From Sedimentisphaerales bacterium (lineage in GTDB: Bacteria > Planctomycetota > Phycisphaerae > Sedimentisphaerales > Anaerobacaceae): a DNA stretch of 64,000 nucleotides. The DNA lies in NCBI GenBank assembly GCA_016936075.1, contig JAFGPS010000115.1, positions 1-64,000 on the forward strand, written 5' to 3'. Below are positions 36,257 through 45,584 of this stretch, in pieces. The translations under genes were made by a program, and so were the position numbers. How positions within the stretch are numbered: position 1 is the first letter of the stretch; each line of letters starts with the position of its first letter. The notes under the pieces are model-generated. The model was not told the origin of the DNA. It saw nothing but the letters and a program-made list of their open reading frames with translations, and did not search any database.

Positions 36257-37564
36257 ATGAAAAAACGCCAATATTTTAAAGTAATAATCACAATTGTATT
36301 GATTTGTAGTACAGTTCATGCCGGTGATTGGTCGCATTGGAGGGGGCCTTCTATGGACGGTTCGAGCGAGGAAACTAATTTGCCTTCAAGTTGGAGCAAG
36401 ACGGAGAATGTTGCATGGGTAGTTGATTTGCCCGGGCTCGGTTCGGCTACTCCAATCATTTCAGGAGATAAGGTTTTTATCACATCAGCAGATAAAAGTA
36501 ATGATGACCTTCTTGCTCTTTGTTTCGATGCAAAGACAGGTAACCAAATTTGGAAAAAGACAGTCGCAGAATCTGACAGGCAGGCACCGAGGAATAACCT
36601 TGCTACTCCGTCGCCTGTAACGGATGGAAAATATGTTTACTTCATGTTTGGCAGCGGCGATATAGCCGGATTTGATTTAGATGGTAATTTAATCTGGTCG
36701 CGAAATATCGAAAATGATTACGGCAACATTTCGCAGAAGTATGGTTATAGTTCAAGTCCTCTGCTTTTCGGAAATAAACTGTACGTACTTGTTCTAAGAC
36801 GTGATACATCATATCGTTCGCCTCAGGGTTCTAATCTTGAATCCTTCCTTCTGGCACTCAACGCAGCTACAGGAAAGGAAATCTGGAAACAGACAAGGCC
36901 AGCGGAAGTTAAAGACGAATCTCTCGATTCTTATACTTCTCCGATATTATTTCAGAACGGCCAGCGAACTGAAATTCTAAATATTGGCGCTTCACTTATC
37001 ACCGCAAACGATCCCGAAACCGGCAATGAGTTATGGCGATATAAATATCCTGAAAATCCGAGAAAGAAAGATATGGACCGCAATATCACGTCACTGACTA
37101 CCGGCGAAGGATTAATTTTCGCAATTCCGCCAAGAGGAGCGATGGGGCTTTTAGCGATAAAGAGCAGCAAAGAGGGTGTGCTTTCGGATGAAGATATTGC
37201 CTGGAAGTTCGAAGGTCCTGCACCGGATTGCAGTACGCCGTTGTTTTACAAGGGAAATGTTTATGTTCTTGCGGATAGAACCAGAGGCGTATTGACATGT
37301 CTCGATGCAAAGACCGGCAAACAGAAGTGGCAGGGCGAACTTGGTGGTGGTGACCCGTGGTGGGCCTCTATATCAGGCGCCGATGATAAATTGTACTGTA
37401 TCAGCGAAAGTGCAGAAGCGGTAGTTCTCGCTGCGGGCGGTGATGAATTCAAGGTGATTTCCCGAATCGAAATGCAAGACGACCCAGTTCAGGGTTCAAT
37501 CACGATTGCAGATGGCTGCTTGTTTATTCATACGGCGAGTAAACTGTATTGTATTACGAAGTAG
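36257..37564 (+). CDS. Exported PQQ-like beta-propeller protein
   Basis: 435-residue secreted protein with a signal peptide (VIITIVLICSTVHA) and the planctomycete-type opening DWSHWRGPSMDGSS. Propeller blades of the BamB/PQQ type repeat through the protein: ISGDKVFITSADK, LCFDAKTGNQIWKK, LALNAATGKEIWKQT, YKGNVYVLADRTRG and CLDAKTGKQKWQGEL. These AxDxxTGxxxW repeats indicate structure; none shows the residues of a true quinoprotein dehydrogenase, so a binding or scaffold role is more likely. It is transcribed alone and converges on tyrS through a repeat-filled gap. Confidence 0.82.
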   Translation: MKKRQYFKVIITIVLICSTVHAGDWSHWRGPSMDGSSEETNLPSSWSKTENVAWVVDLPGLGSATPIISGDKVFITSADKSNDDLLALCFDAKTGNQIWKKTVAESDRQAPRNNLATPSPVTDGKYVYFMFGSGDIAGFDLDGNLIWSRNIENDYGNISQKYGYSSSPLLFGNKLYVLVLRRDTSYRSPQGSNLESFLLALNAATGKEIWKQTRPAEVKDESLDSYTSPILFQNGQRTEILNIGASLITANDPETGNELWRYKYPENPRKKDMDRNITSLTTGEGLIFAIPPRGAMGLLAIKSSKEGVLSDEDIAWKFEGPAPDCSTPLFYKGNVYVLADRTRGVLTCLDAKTGKQKWQGELGGGDPWWASISGADDKLYCISESAEAVVLAAGGDEFKVISRIEMQDDPVQGSITIADGCLFIHTASKLYCITK

Positions 37565-37572
37565 TAAAACCA

Positions 37573-37658
37573 TGTCATTTCGAATGAAATGAAGCAATCT
37601 TCAATAAAAGCTTAAATCGAAGATTGCCGCGTCAGCCTACGACTTCCTCGAAATGACA
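37573..37658. repeat. Inverted-repeat intergenic element (TGTCATTTCGA type)
   Basis: Outer arms TGTCATTTCGA (37573-37583) and TCGAAATGACA (37648-37658), and inner arms GCAATCTTC (37594-37602) and GAAGATTGC (37619-37627), form a two-part stem with unpaired stretches of 10 and 20 bases between them. It fills the gap between the convergent PQQ-like and tyrS genes. There is no transposase and no second full copy in the window. It resembles a non-autonomous palindromic element more than a terminator, since no T run follows. Confidence 0.7.
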
Positions 37659-37673
37659 GAGTAGGATTGAAAA

Positions 37674-38885
37674 TTAGTTTGCGGTTTTAATTTTCGCGAA
37701 CTTTCTCTTTCCGACCTGTATTATCATTTCGTTTACTGGAGTAATCTGCGAATTCGGGTCAGTGACTTTATTTCCATCGATAGTGACTCCGCCGCCAGCA
37801 CACAAGCGTTTTACTTCACCGCCGGAAGCGGCCAACTTGCATGTTTGTAAAAGTTGTTTTACGGAAACCGGCTGAGTATCTAATTCGAATTCCGGCATTT
37901 CGTCGGGTAATTGCTTTTGTGCGAAAACTTTTTCAAAATGAGCTTCCGCAGCGTCTGCCGCTTCCTGGTTATGGAACTGGGCAACGATTGTTTTGCCGAG
38001 AAGAACTTTTGCTTTTTTCGGATGAGTTTTTTCAGAATTTACGAGTTCCGCTATTTTGTCACTTGGTAAATCTGTGAGCAGAGTATAATAATTTTCCATC
38101 ATATCATCGGAAATGCTCATAACTTTTCCGAACATATCATTTGGTTCATCAGTTACGCCGATGTAATTGTTTTTGGACTTGCTCATTTTTTCTTTGCCGT
38201 CAAGACCGACAAGAATAGGCATTGTAATAACAACCTGCTGTTTCTGGCCGTATCCTTTTTGAAGGTCCCGGCCGATAAGATTGTTAAAGGTCTGGTCCGT
38301 TCCGCCGAGCTCGACATCGCTTTCAATCATAACAGAATCGTAACCCTGCATGAGAGGATAGAGAAACTCGTGTGTATAAACATCAATATTTGCCTGAAGT
38401 CGTTTTTTGAAAGTATCGCGTTGGAGCATTTGGGCAACAGTTTTTTTCGCGGCTATTTGAATTAGTTCTATAAGTGTGAGTTTTCCTAACCATTCGCCGT
38501 TATATCTCGTTTCGAGTTTACCTTCTGATGTATCGAGAATTTTCTCTGCCTGCTGGAAATATGTTTTGGCATTTTGCTCAATTTGCTCAGATGAAAGGAT
38601 CGGCCGGGTTGAATTCTGTCCGGTTGGGTCGCCAATTCGTGCGGTATAGTCGCCGATTATCAGGACTGCTTTGTGGCCTAAGTCCTGAAACTGCCTCATC
38701 TTGCGTAAAACGACTGTATGGCCGAGATGTATATCAGGCGAAGTCGGGTCAAGGCCAAGTTTTATTCGCAGTTTCTTTCCTGTTTTAGCCGCTTCGGTCA
38801 GTTTCTCTGTCAATTCGGTCTCGTTGAAGATTTCAACTGTGCCGCGTTTGAGCATGCTGATTTGTTCTGCAATTGTCATTGTCAT
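37674..38885 (-). CDS. tyrS: Tyrosyl-tRNA synthetase
   Basis: Class I synthetase for tRNA-Tyr, 403 residues from ATG 38885, which has AGGA six bases upstream. Class I signatures: LGLDPTSPDIHLGHTVVL (HxGH) and KMSKSKNNYIG. The C-terminal 60 residues form an S4 RNA-binding domain (LLQTCKLAASGGEVKRLCAGGGVTIDG is its helix pair). The sequence fits the TyrZ-like branch of bacterial TyrRS. No T-box leader was seen upstream. Confidence 0.95.
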   Translation of the reverse strand: MTMTIAEQISMLKRGTVEIFNETELTEKLTEAAKTGKKLRIKLGLDPTSPDIHLGHTVVLRKMRQFQDLGHKAVLIIGDYTARIGDPTGQNSTRPILSSEQIEQNAKTYFQQAEKILDTSEGKLETRYNGEWLGKLTLIELIQIAAKKTVAQMLQRDTFKKRLQANIDVYTHEFLYPLMQGYDSVMIESDVELGGTDQTFNNLIGRDLQKGYGQKQQVVITMPILVGLDGKEKMSKSKNNYIGVTDEPNDMFGKVMSISDDMMENYYTLLTDLPSDKIAELVNSEKTHPKKAKVLLGKTIVAQFHNQEAADAAEAHFEKVFAQKQLPDEMPEFELDTQPVSVKQLLQTCKLAASGGEVKRLCAGGGVTIDGNKVTDPNSQITPVNEMIIQVGKRKFAKIKTAN

Positions 38886-39161
38886 ATAAAGTCCTGTAAA
38901 AATGTGTTCCAAAACAATGGATTATATTGAATTATTGCTAAATTAGCAAGAAAACCTGTATAGAAGAAAAAAATGAATAGGAATTTTTCTTTCCGGAAAA
39001 GTTTCTTATACTTTATGTGGTTTTGAGAAGTGGAGCATTTTCAATTAATTCAATTCGTGTGTCCGGGAAGTCCAAAAAGATAACAGTTCAGTCAAATTGT
39101 ATCAATTATAATGAGTTGTCGTGTTATTTTGGCTTTTTCTCCGGAGAAAAAGGGTGGTAAA

Positions 39162-39338
39162 ATGAATACTAAACAAGCAAAAATTCAGGTTAAAGAATTA
39201 AAACAGCAGATTAAAACTAAAAAAATCGAGAATGATTTACTCCTTCTCAAGCTTTTTGTACTGCTAATACTTGTTTCTGTTGTAGCTGGTGTTTATTTTG
39301 GCAAGATACCGTTGCCAAGTTTGCCCAATCCGTTTTAG
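39162..39338 (+). CDS. Small single-pass membrane protein
   Basis: 58 residues from ATG 39162 (GGGTGG about five bases upstream); an in-frame ATG at 39111 is preceded by no site. A basic, helix-forming N-terminus (KQAKIQVKELKQQIKTKKIE) leads into one transmembrane helix (LFVLLILVSVVAGVYFG) and a short Pro-rich outer tail (KIPLPSLPNPF). Function unknown. It converges on the cupin gene with a 20-base gap. Confidence 0.55.
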   Translation: MNTKQAKIQVKELKQQIKTKKIENDLLLLKLFVLLILVSVVAGVYFGKIPLPSLPNPF

Positions 39339-39358
39339 TTGTAAACTCCATTGAAGTT

Positions 39359-39724
39359 TTAGGTTTCGAGTACGATTTCGTCTGATTTCTGCCATGCAGG
39401 ATCAACTATGCAGAGGAACTCTAATTCTGAATTGCCTGTATTCTCAATGGATTGGGTAGCGCCGGGAGGGATATATATAGCACAATTTGCTGCTACATTA
39501 TGTACCTCCCGGTCTATATTCATCAGGCCGGAGCCGGAAATGATATAATAAACTTCACTTGTGCGCAACTTGTGGGGCATCGTTTTCTGTCCAATGCCAA
39601 CTTTTGCATGAGCAAGGCTATAGCGAATTTTTATATCAGCTTTGTCTGGATGCAGCAACTCTCGCAGGGTGCATCCATCGCCCGCTATAAATTCAGAACA
39701 TTCTGTAAGATGTTTAATAAACAT
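39359..39724 (-). CDS. Cupin-domain protein
   Basis: 121-residue single-domain cupin. Motif 1 region is GIGQKTMPHKLRTSEVYYIISGSG, with one His and a Glu of the usual metal set; motif 2 is IYIPPGATQSIENTGN, in which the usual His is replaced by Gln. A weakened metal site is therefore likely, and the substrate is unknown. The NTGxxxLEFLCIVDPAW ending is typical of small cupins. There are no informative neighbours. Confidence 0.85.
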   Translation of the reverse strand: MFIKHLTECSEFIAGDGCTLRELLHPDKADIKIRYSLAHAKVGIGQKTMPHKLRTSEVYYIISGSGLMNIDREVHNVAANCAIYIPPGATQSIENTGNSELEFLCIVDPAWQKSDEIVLET

Positions 39725-40080
39725 TGTTCTCTACTTTCTGATACAATTTTGTCTTTATTTCATTCCTGAAGTCGTTATATGTCGGATTCATATTTTTAAG
39801 CATCAGTATCAGGATTTTTCCACGAACTTAATATATTTTCTAAAGGTATATAATACTAAATTATATATAAACAGGAAAATGAATTTAAAGTTTACAGCTT
39901 ATGTATTTTATTGATAATACGCTAAGATTCTATAAATAAAACTTAAAAAATGTTGCAAAAAACAACATTTTATGATATTCTAAAGATTTTAATGTCTGGT
40001 GACGTTTCCAGCCATTTATTATTAATTAATTGTCCATAAAGGAGTAGGGGATATGGGCAACTAAATGAAAGGTTCGTTCA
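39725..40080. other. Intergenic region before the Tat-exported DUF362 gene
   Basis: 356 bases, AT-rich, divergent between the cupin and DUF362 genes, so it should hold two promoters. Near its right end AAAGGAGTAGGGG is followed by a three-codon frame (Met-Gly-Asn-stop), a possible minimal leader, and then AAAGG eight bases before the DUF362 ATG. A short CTGG/CCAG hairpin is at about 39992-40010. No riboswitch was recognised. Confidence 0.35.
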
Positions 40081-41169
40081 ATGGCAAATCAAGTTATGAA
40101 AAAGTTTGATCGTAGAAGTTTACTGAAGGGTTTGGGGATTGGTGCTGCTTACATGGCCGTTGGCAAGCAGGCGTTCGCTCCAAAATCAGCTTATGCTTCA
40201 GCAAGAAGTACTTTGCCTAAACAGGATGAGTTGTTCTTTAAACAAGCTGAACCAGCTACAGTCGCTATAAAAAAAGGTAATGACAGACGCGAAATTGTTC
40301 GTGCTGTGCTCGATAATATCAAAGATGATATAATTAAATCCATAGGTAATAAGAAAATTCTTCTTAAGCCGAATTTTGTCACAACCAATAGGCCGCTTTG
40401 TGCTACTCACATTGATGAATGTCGTGCGATTCTTGATTTTCTTAAAGACAATGGTTATGACCAGCAAATTACTATGGGTGAATCACCTTCTGGCGGCTCA
40501 GCAATGAACGGATTTCAATATTATGGTTATACGAGTTTAGAGAAAGAATATAATGTAAAGCTTATTGAATTAAATGATACTCCGAGTGTACCTCGTTTTA
40601 TTATGGGCAGGGAAAATTCGATTGTGCCCATTCGCGTCATGTCGATGTTCATGGATCCGGACTTATATGTAATTTCCGCCGCGAAAATGAAAACCCACGA
40701 TAGGGCGTTGACTACTCTGTCTTTGAAAAATGTTATTATGGCCGCACCTGTTATCATACGCGGCGAAAACAGTAAGCAAAAGATGCATCAGACACAAACA
40801 CAAACTCCTTCTTCCATACTTCACTTTAATCTGTTCCAGTTAGCGACACAGGGAATATATCCCGACCTTGGTGTTGTTGACGCTTTTGAATCAATGGAAG
40901 GCGATGGACCAATCAATGGTACACCAATTGATACAAAACTGGCAATGGCCAGTCTTGATCCGCTTGCACTTGATTGTATTGGTACAAAGATGATGCTCAA
41001 AGATTTTAATCCGATGAGGATTGGATACCTGGAAGCTCTTACTTATGCCGGCATGGGTCAGGGAGATTTGTCAAAGATTAAAGTTATTGGTGAAAAACTT
41101 GAAGATTGTCAGTTTAATTTCAAACCTCATAAATTTATGGCTCAATGTTATGGGCTTGAATATTCTTAA
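40081..41169 (+). CDS. Tat-exported DUF362-domain protein
   Basis: 362 residues beginning with a twin-arginine signal: FDRRSLLKGLGIG and a hydrophobic stretch to about residue 40. The body matches the DUF362 family (KILLKPNFVTTNRPLCATHIDECRAIL is the opening segment, split LKPNFVTTN; VISAAKMKTHDRALTTLSLKN is the core). Family members are often linked to iron-sulfur or redox proteins, but no CxxCxxC ferredoxin cluster is present here. Tat export suggests a folded, possibly cofactor-bearing periplasmic protein. The next gene is a six-haem cytochrome, though a strong terminator lies between them. Confidence 0.82.
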   Translation: MANQVMKKFDRRSLLKGLGIGAAYMAVGKQAFAPKSAYASARSTLPKQDELFFKQAEPATVAIKKGNDRREIVRAVLDNIKDDIIKSIGNKKILLKPNFVTTNRPLCATHIDECRAILDFLKDNGYDQQITMGESPSGGSAMNGFQYYGYTSLEKEYNVKLIELNDTPSVPRFIMGRENSIVPIRVMSMFMDPDLYVISAAKMKTHDRALTTLSLKNVIMAAPVIIRGENSKQKMHQTQTQTPSSILHFNLFQLATQGIYPDLGVVDAFESMEGDGPINGTPIDTKLAMASLDPLALDCIGTKMMLKDFNPMRIGYLEALTYAGMGQGDLSKIKVIGEKLEDCQFNFKPHKFMAQCYGLEYS

Positions 41170-41201
41170 TCTTAACATAAGGATTGTAAAAAAATAAGGT
41201 G

Positions 41202-41230
41202 AGAGCCCCTGAATGAAAAGGGGCTCTTCT
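41202..41230 (+). terminator. Intrinsic terminator after the DUF362 gene
   Basis: AGAGCCCC (41202-41209) pairs with GGGGCTCT (41220-41227) around a 10-base loop, followed by TCT. The T tract is poor, but the stem is strong. Confidence 0.75.
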
Positions 41231-41387
41231 GCCTATAAAAAAAGGAGTAAGGAAAGGCAGTGTTAGAGTATTATCTGAATAGCTTTGTAGTTATGAGTCT
41301 TTCGATCTTTCTCTTCATAAATATTCCATATTTTTCTAAAGTTCAATTTCAGGAGATTTCTGCCTAATTTATCATCAGGAGTAATTT

Positions 41388-42779
41388 ATGTCGCAAACCG
41401 ACAATACGGCTATAAAGGGAGCAGCAATTGGTTTAATAGTACTGTTTGGTATTTTTGTATTGGGTTCATGGTTTTTTGATCATTTTACTGGACGTGGTTT
41501 AAATGTTGAGGAATCCATATTCAGTATTGCGGTGTATGCACCTTCTGTACCAGAATCTCAATGGGGCAATGCAAGTCATGGCTTAAAAGCTAAAGTAAGC
41601 TTTACTCGGCCTGATCCGAGCCAGTTTTTGGAAAATACTGTAAAAGTTCAATACCAGAATATCACAAATGAAGACATTTTGTTTTTGCATGATCCGAATG
41701 AAACGTTGAAATCTATTTCAGCCGTGAACCGGGATAAATGGAAATTAAAGCTTACTCCTGCCGATAAAATTATTTTCATAGATATACACAAATTTACAGA
41801 AAATGAATATGAAGAAATGTTCACTCCTTCAGTGCAGGTAATCAAACCAGGTGAAATATTTGAAGCTGAAATAATGTGTAGAATCGTAAATGATGTAAAT
41901 GATATGGGATTTATCGACGGCTTTTTTGATGTTAGTTGTGTTGTAGATATCGACAAAATAGCCGTAGCTCAATATCAGCCTGATTCGGGTCTGGAAATAT
42001 GGACCGGCAAAGTAAAAGCAGGGGAATGCAAAATATTTTTAACTATGCCGCACGACGGAGGCTGTAACGATTGTCATGGAGACGCGGATTATCATCATGG
42101 TATGTTAGGAGAGACACGGTATTGCGGTTTTTGTCATGCAGTGGGTAACGATGTTTTGAATGATACCTGTATCAGGTGTCATAAAAGACATGAGCACGAA
42201 GAGTATGGCCGCAGGAGGGTTTTAGGGCCAGATGGCGATTTCGATAATGCATCCAAGCATATCTCAGGAGTAATTAAAGATGCCGATTGCCTTGTATGTC
42301 ACGATATGGCCGAACATGGTTACGGCACAATATATTTAAAGGACCCGAATAATCCGGGCACAAGAACTTTCACTGATGAATATACAGAATTCTGCCTGTC
42401 CTGTCATAATAGTAATCCGCCGGAAGGCGTTGAATTCCCGGAAGTAGTAGTTGAAGAAGATGATTCTGAATCTTATGATAATCCTTTTGCCGGATTTGGT
42501 GCATTCTCGGAGGATGATAATGGTTCTACTGATACTGAAACATCTGAAGATTCATTTGGTTTCGGAGGTATGGATTCGATGTGGGGAGGCACCGCAGGTG
42601 ACTCTGAGGAAAAGGCCGATGCTAAATCGAAAACTTCAATTTATGATAAATCAGATTTTATTAATTCCGAGTTGTTTAAGAAAAACGTTAATTGTACAGA
42701 TTGTCACAGGTCGCATGGTTCTGATAGGCCATCACTGTTGAAAAATGTACATGGTCCGGATGATAAAGTTAGAATATAA
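41388..42779 (+). CDS. Membrane-anchored six-haem c-type cytochrome
   Basis: 463 residues. An N-terminal anchor (AAIGLIVLFGIFVLGSWFF) leads to a beta-rich domain of about 180 residues without haem sites, then six CxxCH motifs: CNDCH, CGFCH, CIRCH, CLVCH, CLSCH and CTDCH. Between the fifth and sixth lies an acidic, Gly-rich stretch of about 95 residues (VVVEEDDSESYDNPFAGFG and on). It probably carries electrons outside the cytoplasmic membrane in respiration; no matching reductase or quinone-oxidising partner is in the window. CAGGAGTAATTT precedes the ATG. The first base of tmk follows nine bases after the stop. Confidence 0.85.
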   Translation: MSQTDNTAIKGAAIGLIVLFGIFVLGSWFFDHFTGRGLNVEESIFSIAVYAPSVPESQWGNASHGLKAKVSFTRPDPSQFLENTVKVQYQNITNEDILFLHDPNETLKSISAVNRDKWKLKLTPADKIIFIDIHKFTENEYEEMFTPSVQVIKPGEIFEAEIMCRIVNDVNDMGFIDGFFDVSCVVDIDKIAVAQYQPDSGLEIWTGKVKAGECKIFLTMPHDGGCNDCHGDADYHHGMLGETRYCGFCHAVGNDVLNDTCIRCHKRHEHEEYGRRRVLGPDGDFDNASKHISGVIKDADCLVCHDMAEHGYGTIYLKDPNNPGTRTFTDEYTEFCLSCHNSNPPEGVEFPEVVVEEDDSESYDNPFAGFGAFSEDDNGSTDTETSEDSFGFGGMDSMWGGTAGDSEEKADAKSKTSIYDKSDFINSELFKKNVNCTDCHRSHGSDRPSLLKNVHGPDDKVRI

Positions 42780-42788
42780 GCTAAACAG

Positions 42789-43415
42789 ATGAATGAGAGA
42801 TTGGCAGGTAAATTTATTGTCATTGACGGCCCTGACGGCTGCGGGAAAAGCTCTCAGGTAAAACTTCTCATTGAATGGCTCAATGCTCAGGGAGTTTCAA
42901 CCGCTCGATTTCGTGACCCGGGAGATACTCCTATCGGTGAAAAAATCAGGGAAATTCTTCTCAATCCAGAACATCTTTCGATGTGTACAGAAACGGAAGT
43001 TTTATTGTATATGTCCGCAAGAATTCAGCTATGGCTCGAAAAAATAGCTCCAGCATTGAAGGATAACAAGTGTGTAATTCTCGACAGGTGGTTATCGAGT
43101 ACATATGCCTATCAGGGTTGGGCCGGCGGATTCGGAGTGGATAAAATTATGAAACTCGCCAACGATTGCCTTGAAAGAGTCTGGCCGGACTTGACAATAA
43201 TTCTTGATGTAGATACTAAGACTGCTTCGAAGAGATTGAACAGGGAACTGGATAGGATGGAAGCTAAGGGTGATATTTATCATAGCAAGGTAAGAGCCGG
43301 TTTCCTGAAATTTGCCGAGGAGCATGAAAATGCTTTCGTCATTGATGCTTCTCAAGAAATCGACAACGTTCACGAAAATGTTTTGCGGATTATCGGGGAA
43401 GTGAGTTTTTCATAA
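42789..43415 (+). CDS. tmk: Thymidylate kinase
   Basis: Phosphorylates dTMP to dTDP. 208 residues. P-loop IDGPDGCGKSSQVKLL (about 12-27), then FRDPGDTPIGEKIREILL (the usual RxPG reads RDPG), DRWLSSTYAYQGWAGG (the DRY/F motif reads DRW), and the LID region. The start has no clear ribosome binding site; the short distance to the cytochrome gene suggests read-through. The stop shares a base with holB (TAATG). Confidence 0.94.
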   Translation: MNERLAGKFIVIDGPDGCGKSSQVKLLIEWLNAQGVSTARFRDPGDTPIGEKIREILLNPEHLSMCTETEVLLYMSARIQLWLEKIAPALKDNKCVILDRWLSSTYAYQGWAGGFGVDKIMKLANDCLERVWPDLTIILDVDTKTASKRLNRELDRMEAKGDIYHSKVRAGFLKFAEEHENAFVIDASQEIDNVHENVLRIIGEVSFS

Positions 43416-44527
43416 TGTCTTTCAAGGAAATATTCTGTCAGGATAACGCTATTAATATTTTACAGAGAGCGTTTAAGTCCGACAGAGCATCTCATGCGTA
43501 TATTTTTGCAGGTCCCGAAGGAGTAGGGAAATTTTTAACAGCGTCACAATGGGCCAAGCTGCTTTTATGCAATGAACCTGTTATTGAAGCTGGTTTTTCC
43601 CAGGCTTGTGATACTTGTCAATCATGTAAGATATTTGAGCTTGGCACGCATCCTGATTTTATTCACATCTATAAAGAGCTTCGAGAGTTTACAGAAAACG
43701 GCAAAGGCAAAGCCGCTCCTCTGGATATGCCGGTAGATGTGATTCGTGAAATGCTCAATGCCAAAGTTTCCGTTCGACCGAATCTGTCTAAAAGGAAAGT
43801 TTTTGTTGTAAGCGAAACTGAAAAAATGAACGCTTCCTCTCAGAATTGCATGTTAAAAGTTCTCGAAGAGCCTCCAACATATTGCTGTATTATTCTGCTT
43901 TGTACTCGCCTGGAAAAACTGCTTCCGACGACCAAATCGAGGGCGCATATAATACGTTTCGGTCCTGTTAAGCAAGAGATAATAGTTGAAAAGCTCATGA
44001 AAAAGGGTCTTGATGAAAATAAATCGAAATATTTCTCACTTCTGTCGCAGGGCAGTCTTGGCCAGGCCTGTAATTGGGCCGAACTTGAATTGAACAATGC
44101 GAATCTCTATGAATGCAAAAAAGGACTGATAAACTCCCTTTCGCAATATACATATTCCGATTCACTTGAACTGGCAAATACGATTCTCAGCCAAAAAGGC
44201 AAAGTTGCATCTCTATGGAGTGATATTGACGATAAAACAAGCAAAACTGACATTAGCAGAAGGGCGGATAAACTGTTTATTCAGATAATCATATCAGCTT
44301 TATATGATGCAATGAGAATTAAAGTCGCACCCGAAAGCGAGATAATAAATTTCGACCAGTCAAACCTGGTGCAAAAGTTCGCCGGCCGGTTTGATATAGA
44401 GATAGCCGCTGAAAAAATCTCCGAATGCTACAAAATGCTTCAATGGATCGAGTCAAATGTTAATGAAAGGCTTATTTTTGAACACTTGTTGTTATCTCTT
44501 GCGGAATATGATAAGATAAGCCTTTAA
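43415..44527 (+). CDS. holB: DNA polymerase III delta-prime subunit
   Basis: Clamp-loader subunit, 370 residues. AAA+ fold with HAYIFAGPEGVGKFLTASQWA: the P-loop ends GKF, not GKT/S, so ATP binding is doubtful, as is normal for delta-prime. The zinc module has four Cys (CNEPVIEAGFSQACDTCQSC). The sensor region SEKMNxxAxNxxLKxLEEPP reads SETEKMNASSQNCMLKVLEEPP, and the SRC motif is SRA. It overlaps tmk by one base and is followed by ricT. Confidence 0.92.
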   Translation: MSFKEIFCQDNAINILQRAFKSDRASHAYIFAGPEGVGKFLTASQWAKLLLCNEPVIEAGFSQACDTCQSCKIFELGTHPDFIHIYKELREFTENGKGKAAPLDMPVDVIREMLNAKVSVRPNLSKRKVFVVSETEKMNASSQNCMLKVLEEPPTYCCIILLCTRLEKLLPTTKSRAHIIRFGPVKQEIIVEKLMKKGLDENKSKYFSLLSQGSLGQACNWAELELNNANLYECKKGLINSLSQYTYSDSLELANTILSQKGKVASLWSDIDDKTSKTDISRRADKLFIQIIISALYDAMRIKVAPESEIINFDQSNLVQKFAGRFDIEIAAEKISECYKMLQWIESNVNERLIFEHLLLSLAEYDKISL

Positions 44528-44567
44528 TTAGTTTTAACTTGAAGATAGTTTATATCCGGATACTGGA

Positions 44568-45569
44568 ATGCAGAAACCTTCTGAAAATAAATCTCGACCG
44601 ACAAAGAGCAAAAAGTACATGCTGGTCCGATACGGACGCATGAGTGCTCTTGGTTTTTTCGAGCATAACGAAAATGAAATACCTAAAGTTCACACCCGTG
44701 TTGTAGTCAAAACAGAAAGGGGGCTTGAATTAGGCCATATTGTTGGACATCTAAATTCCTACAGGGGCGGCCAGTTCAAGCTTAAAGAAGAACAGGTTAA
44801 AGAGTATTTCATTAATAGCGAAATCGATTATTACCCGGAACATGCTGGGAAATTTATTAGATATGCCACAAGTGCCGACATAAGCGAGGAACGCCACCTT
44901 AAAAAGAATGCGAAAGAAGAAGTCGATTTTTGCAAAAAAATCGTTAGAGAAATGGACCTGCCGATGAAAATCGTGGAAGCAGAGCATCTCTTTGGCGGCG
45001 AAAGAATAGTTTTTTACTTCATGTCAGAGGGACGAGTCGATTTCCGTGAACTCGTAAAAAGAATCGCTCAGGAATACCAGACGCGAATCGAAATGCGTCA
45101 GATAGGCTCACGCGATGAAGCAAAGCTGCTCGGTGACCTCGAAAGCTGCGGCCAGCAATGCTGCTGCCAAAGATTCCTCAAACTTCTAAAACCGGTTAAT
45201 ATGAGAATGGCAAAGATGCAGAAGGCTACTCTTGATCCGGCAAAAATATCGGGTTATTGCGGCAGGTTGAAATGCTGCCTGAGGTACGAAGACGAAACTT
45301 ATACCAGTCTCAAGAAGAAATTACCAAAAAGAAATTCTTTCGTAAAAACTCCGAAAGGAACGGGCAAGGTAATTGACTCACAAATTTTGACACAGCTCGT
45401 TTTAGTTGAATATGAAAATGGTGATAAAGAAGCAGTGAAAATCGATGAAATTCAGGTCCTAAAGGGTATCCCTACTCCAAAGGACAACAAACCAAATAAC
45501 GCTAATGAAAAAAATAATAACAAATCGAACAAAACAAGGCCCAACAATAAAGGAAAGAATGGCCAGTAA
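44568..45569 (+). CDS. ricT: PSP1-domain protein RicT (YaaT-like)
   Basis: 333 residues. In Bacillus, RicT works with RicA and RicF in an iron-sulfur-containing complex that affects RNase Y and RNA maturation. The conserved cysteines are clear: CGQQCCCQRF and GRLKCCLRY, in the typical PSP1 C-terminal layout (EMRQIGSRDEAKLLGDLESCG before them). The N-terminal KYMLVRYGRMSALGFFEHN matches the family. A basic/Asn-rich tail (PNNANEKNNNKSNKTRPNNK) follows. The order tmk-holB-ricT-metG is as in many bacteria. RicA and RicF were not seen in the window. Confidence 0.9.
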   Translation: MQKPSENKSRPTKSKKYMLVRYGRMSALGFFEHNENEIPKVHTRVVVKTERGLELGHIVGHLNSYRGGQFKLKEEQVKEYFINSEIDYYPEHAGKFIRYATSADISEERHLKKNAKEEVDFCKKIVREMDLPMKIVEAEHLFGGERIVFYFMSEGRVDFRELVKRIAQEYQTRIEMRQIGSRDEAKLLGDLESCGQQCCCQRFLKLLKPVNMRMAKMQKATLDPAKISGYCGRLKCCLRYEDETYTSLKKKLPKRNSFVKTPKGTGKVIDSQILTQLVLVEYENGDKEAVKIDEIQVLKGIPTPKDNKPNNANEKNNNKSNKTRPNNKGKNGQ

Positions 45570-45584
45570 TATCAGGGAAGAAAT

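Noticed and set aside
41260..41367. 35-residue frame starting with GTG before the cytochrome gene, with a hydrophobic middle
   Set aside because: Too short and without a recognisable family; the upstream AAGGAG is too far for a confident start.
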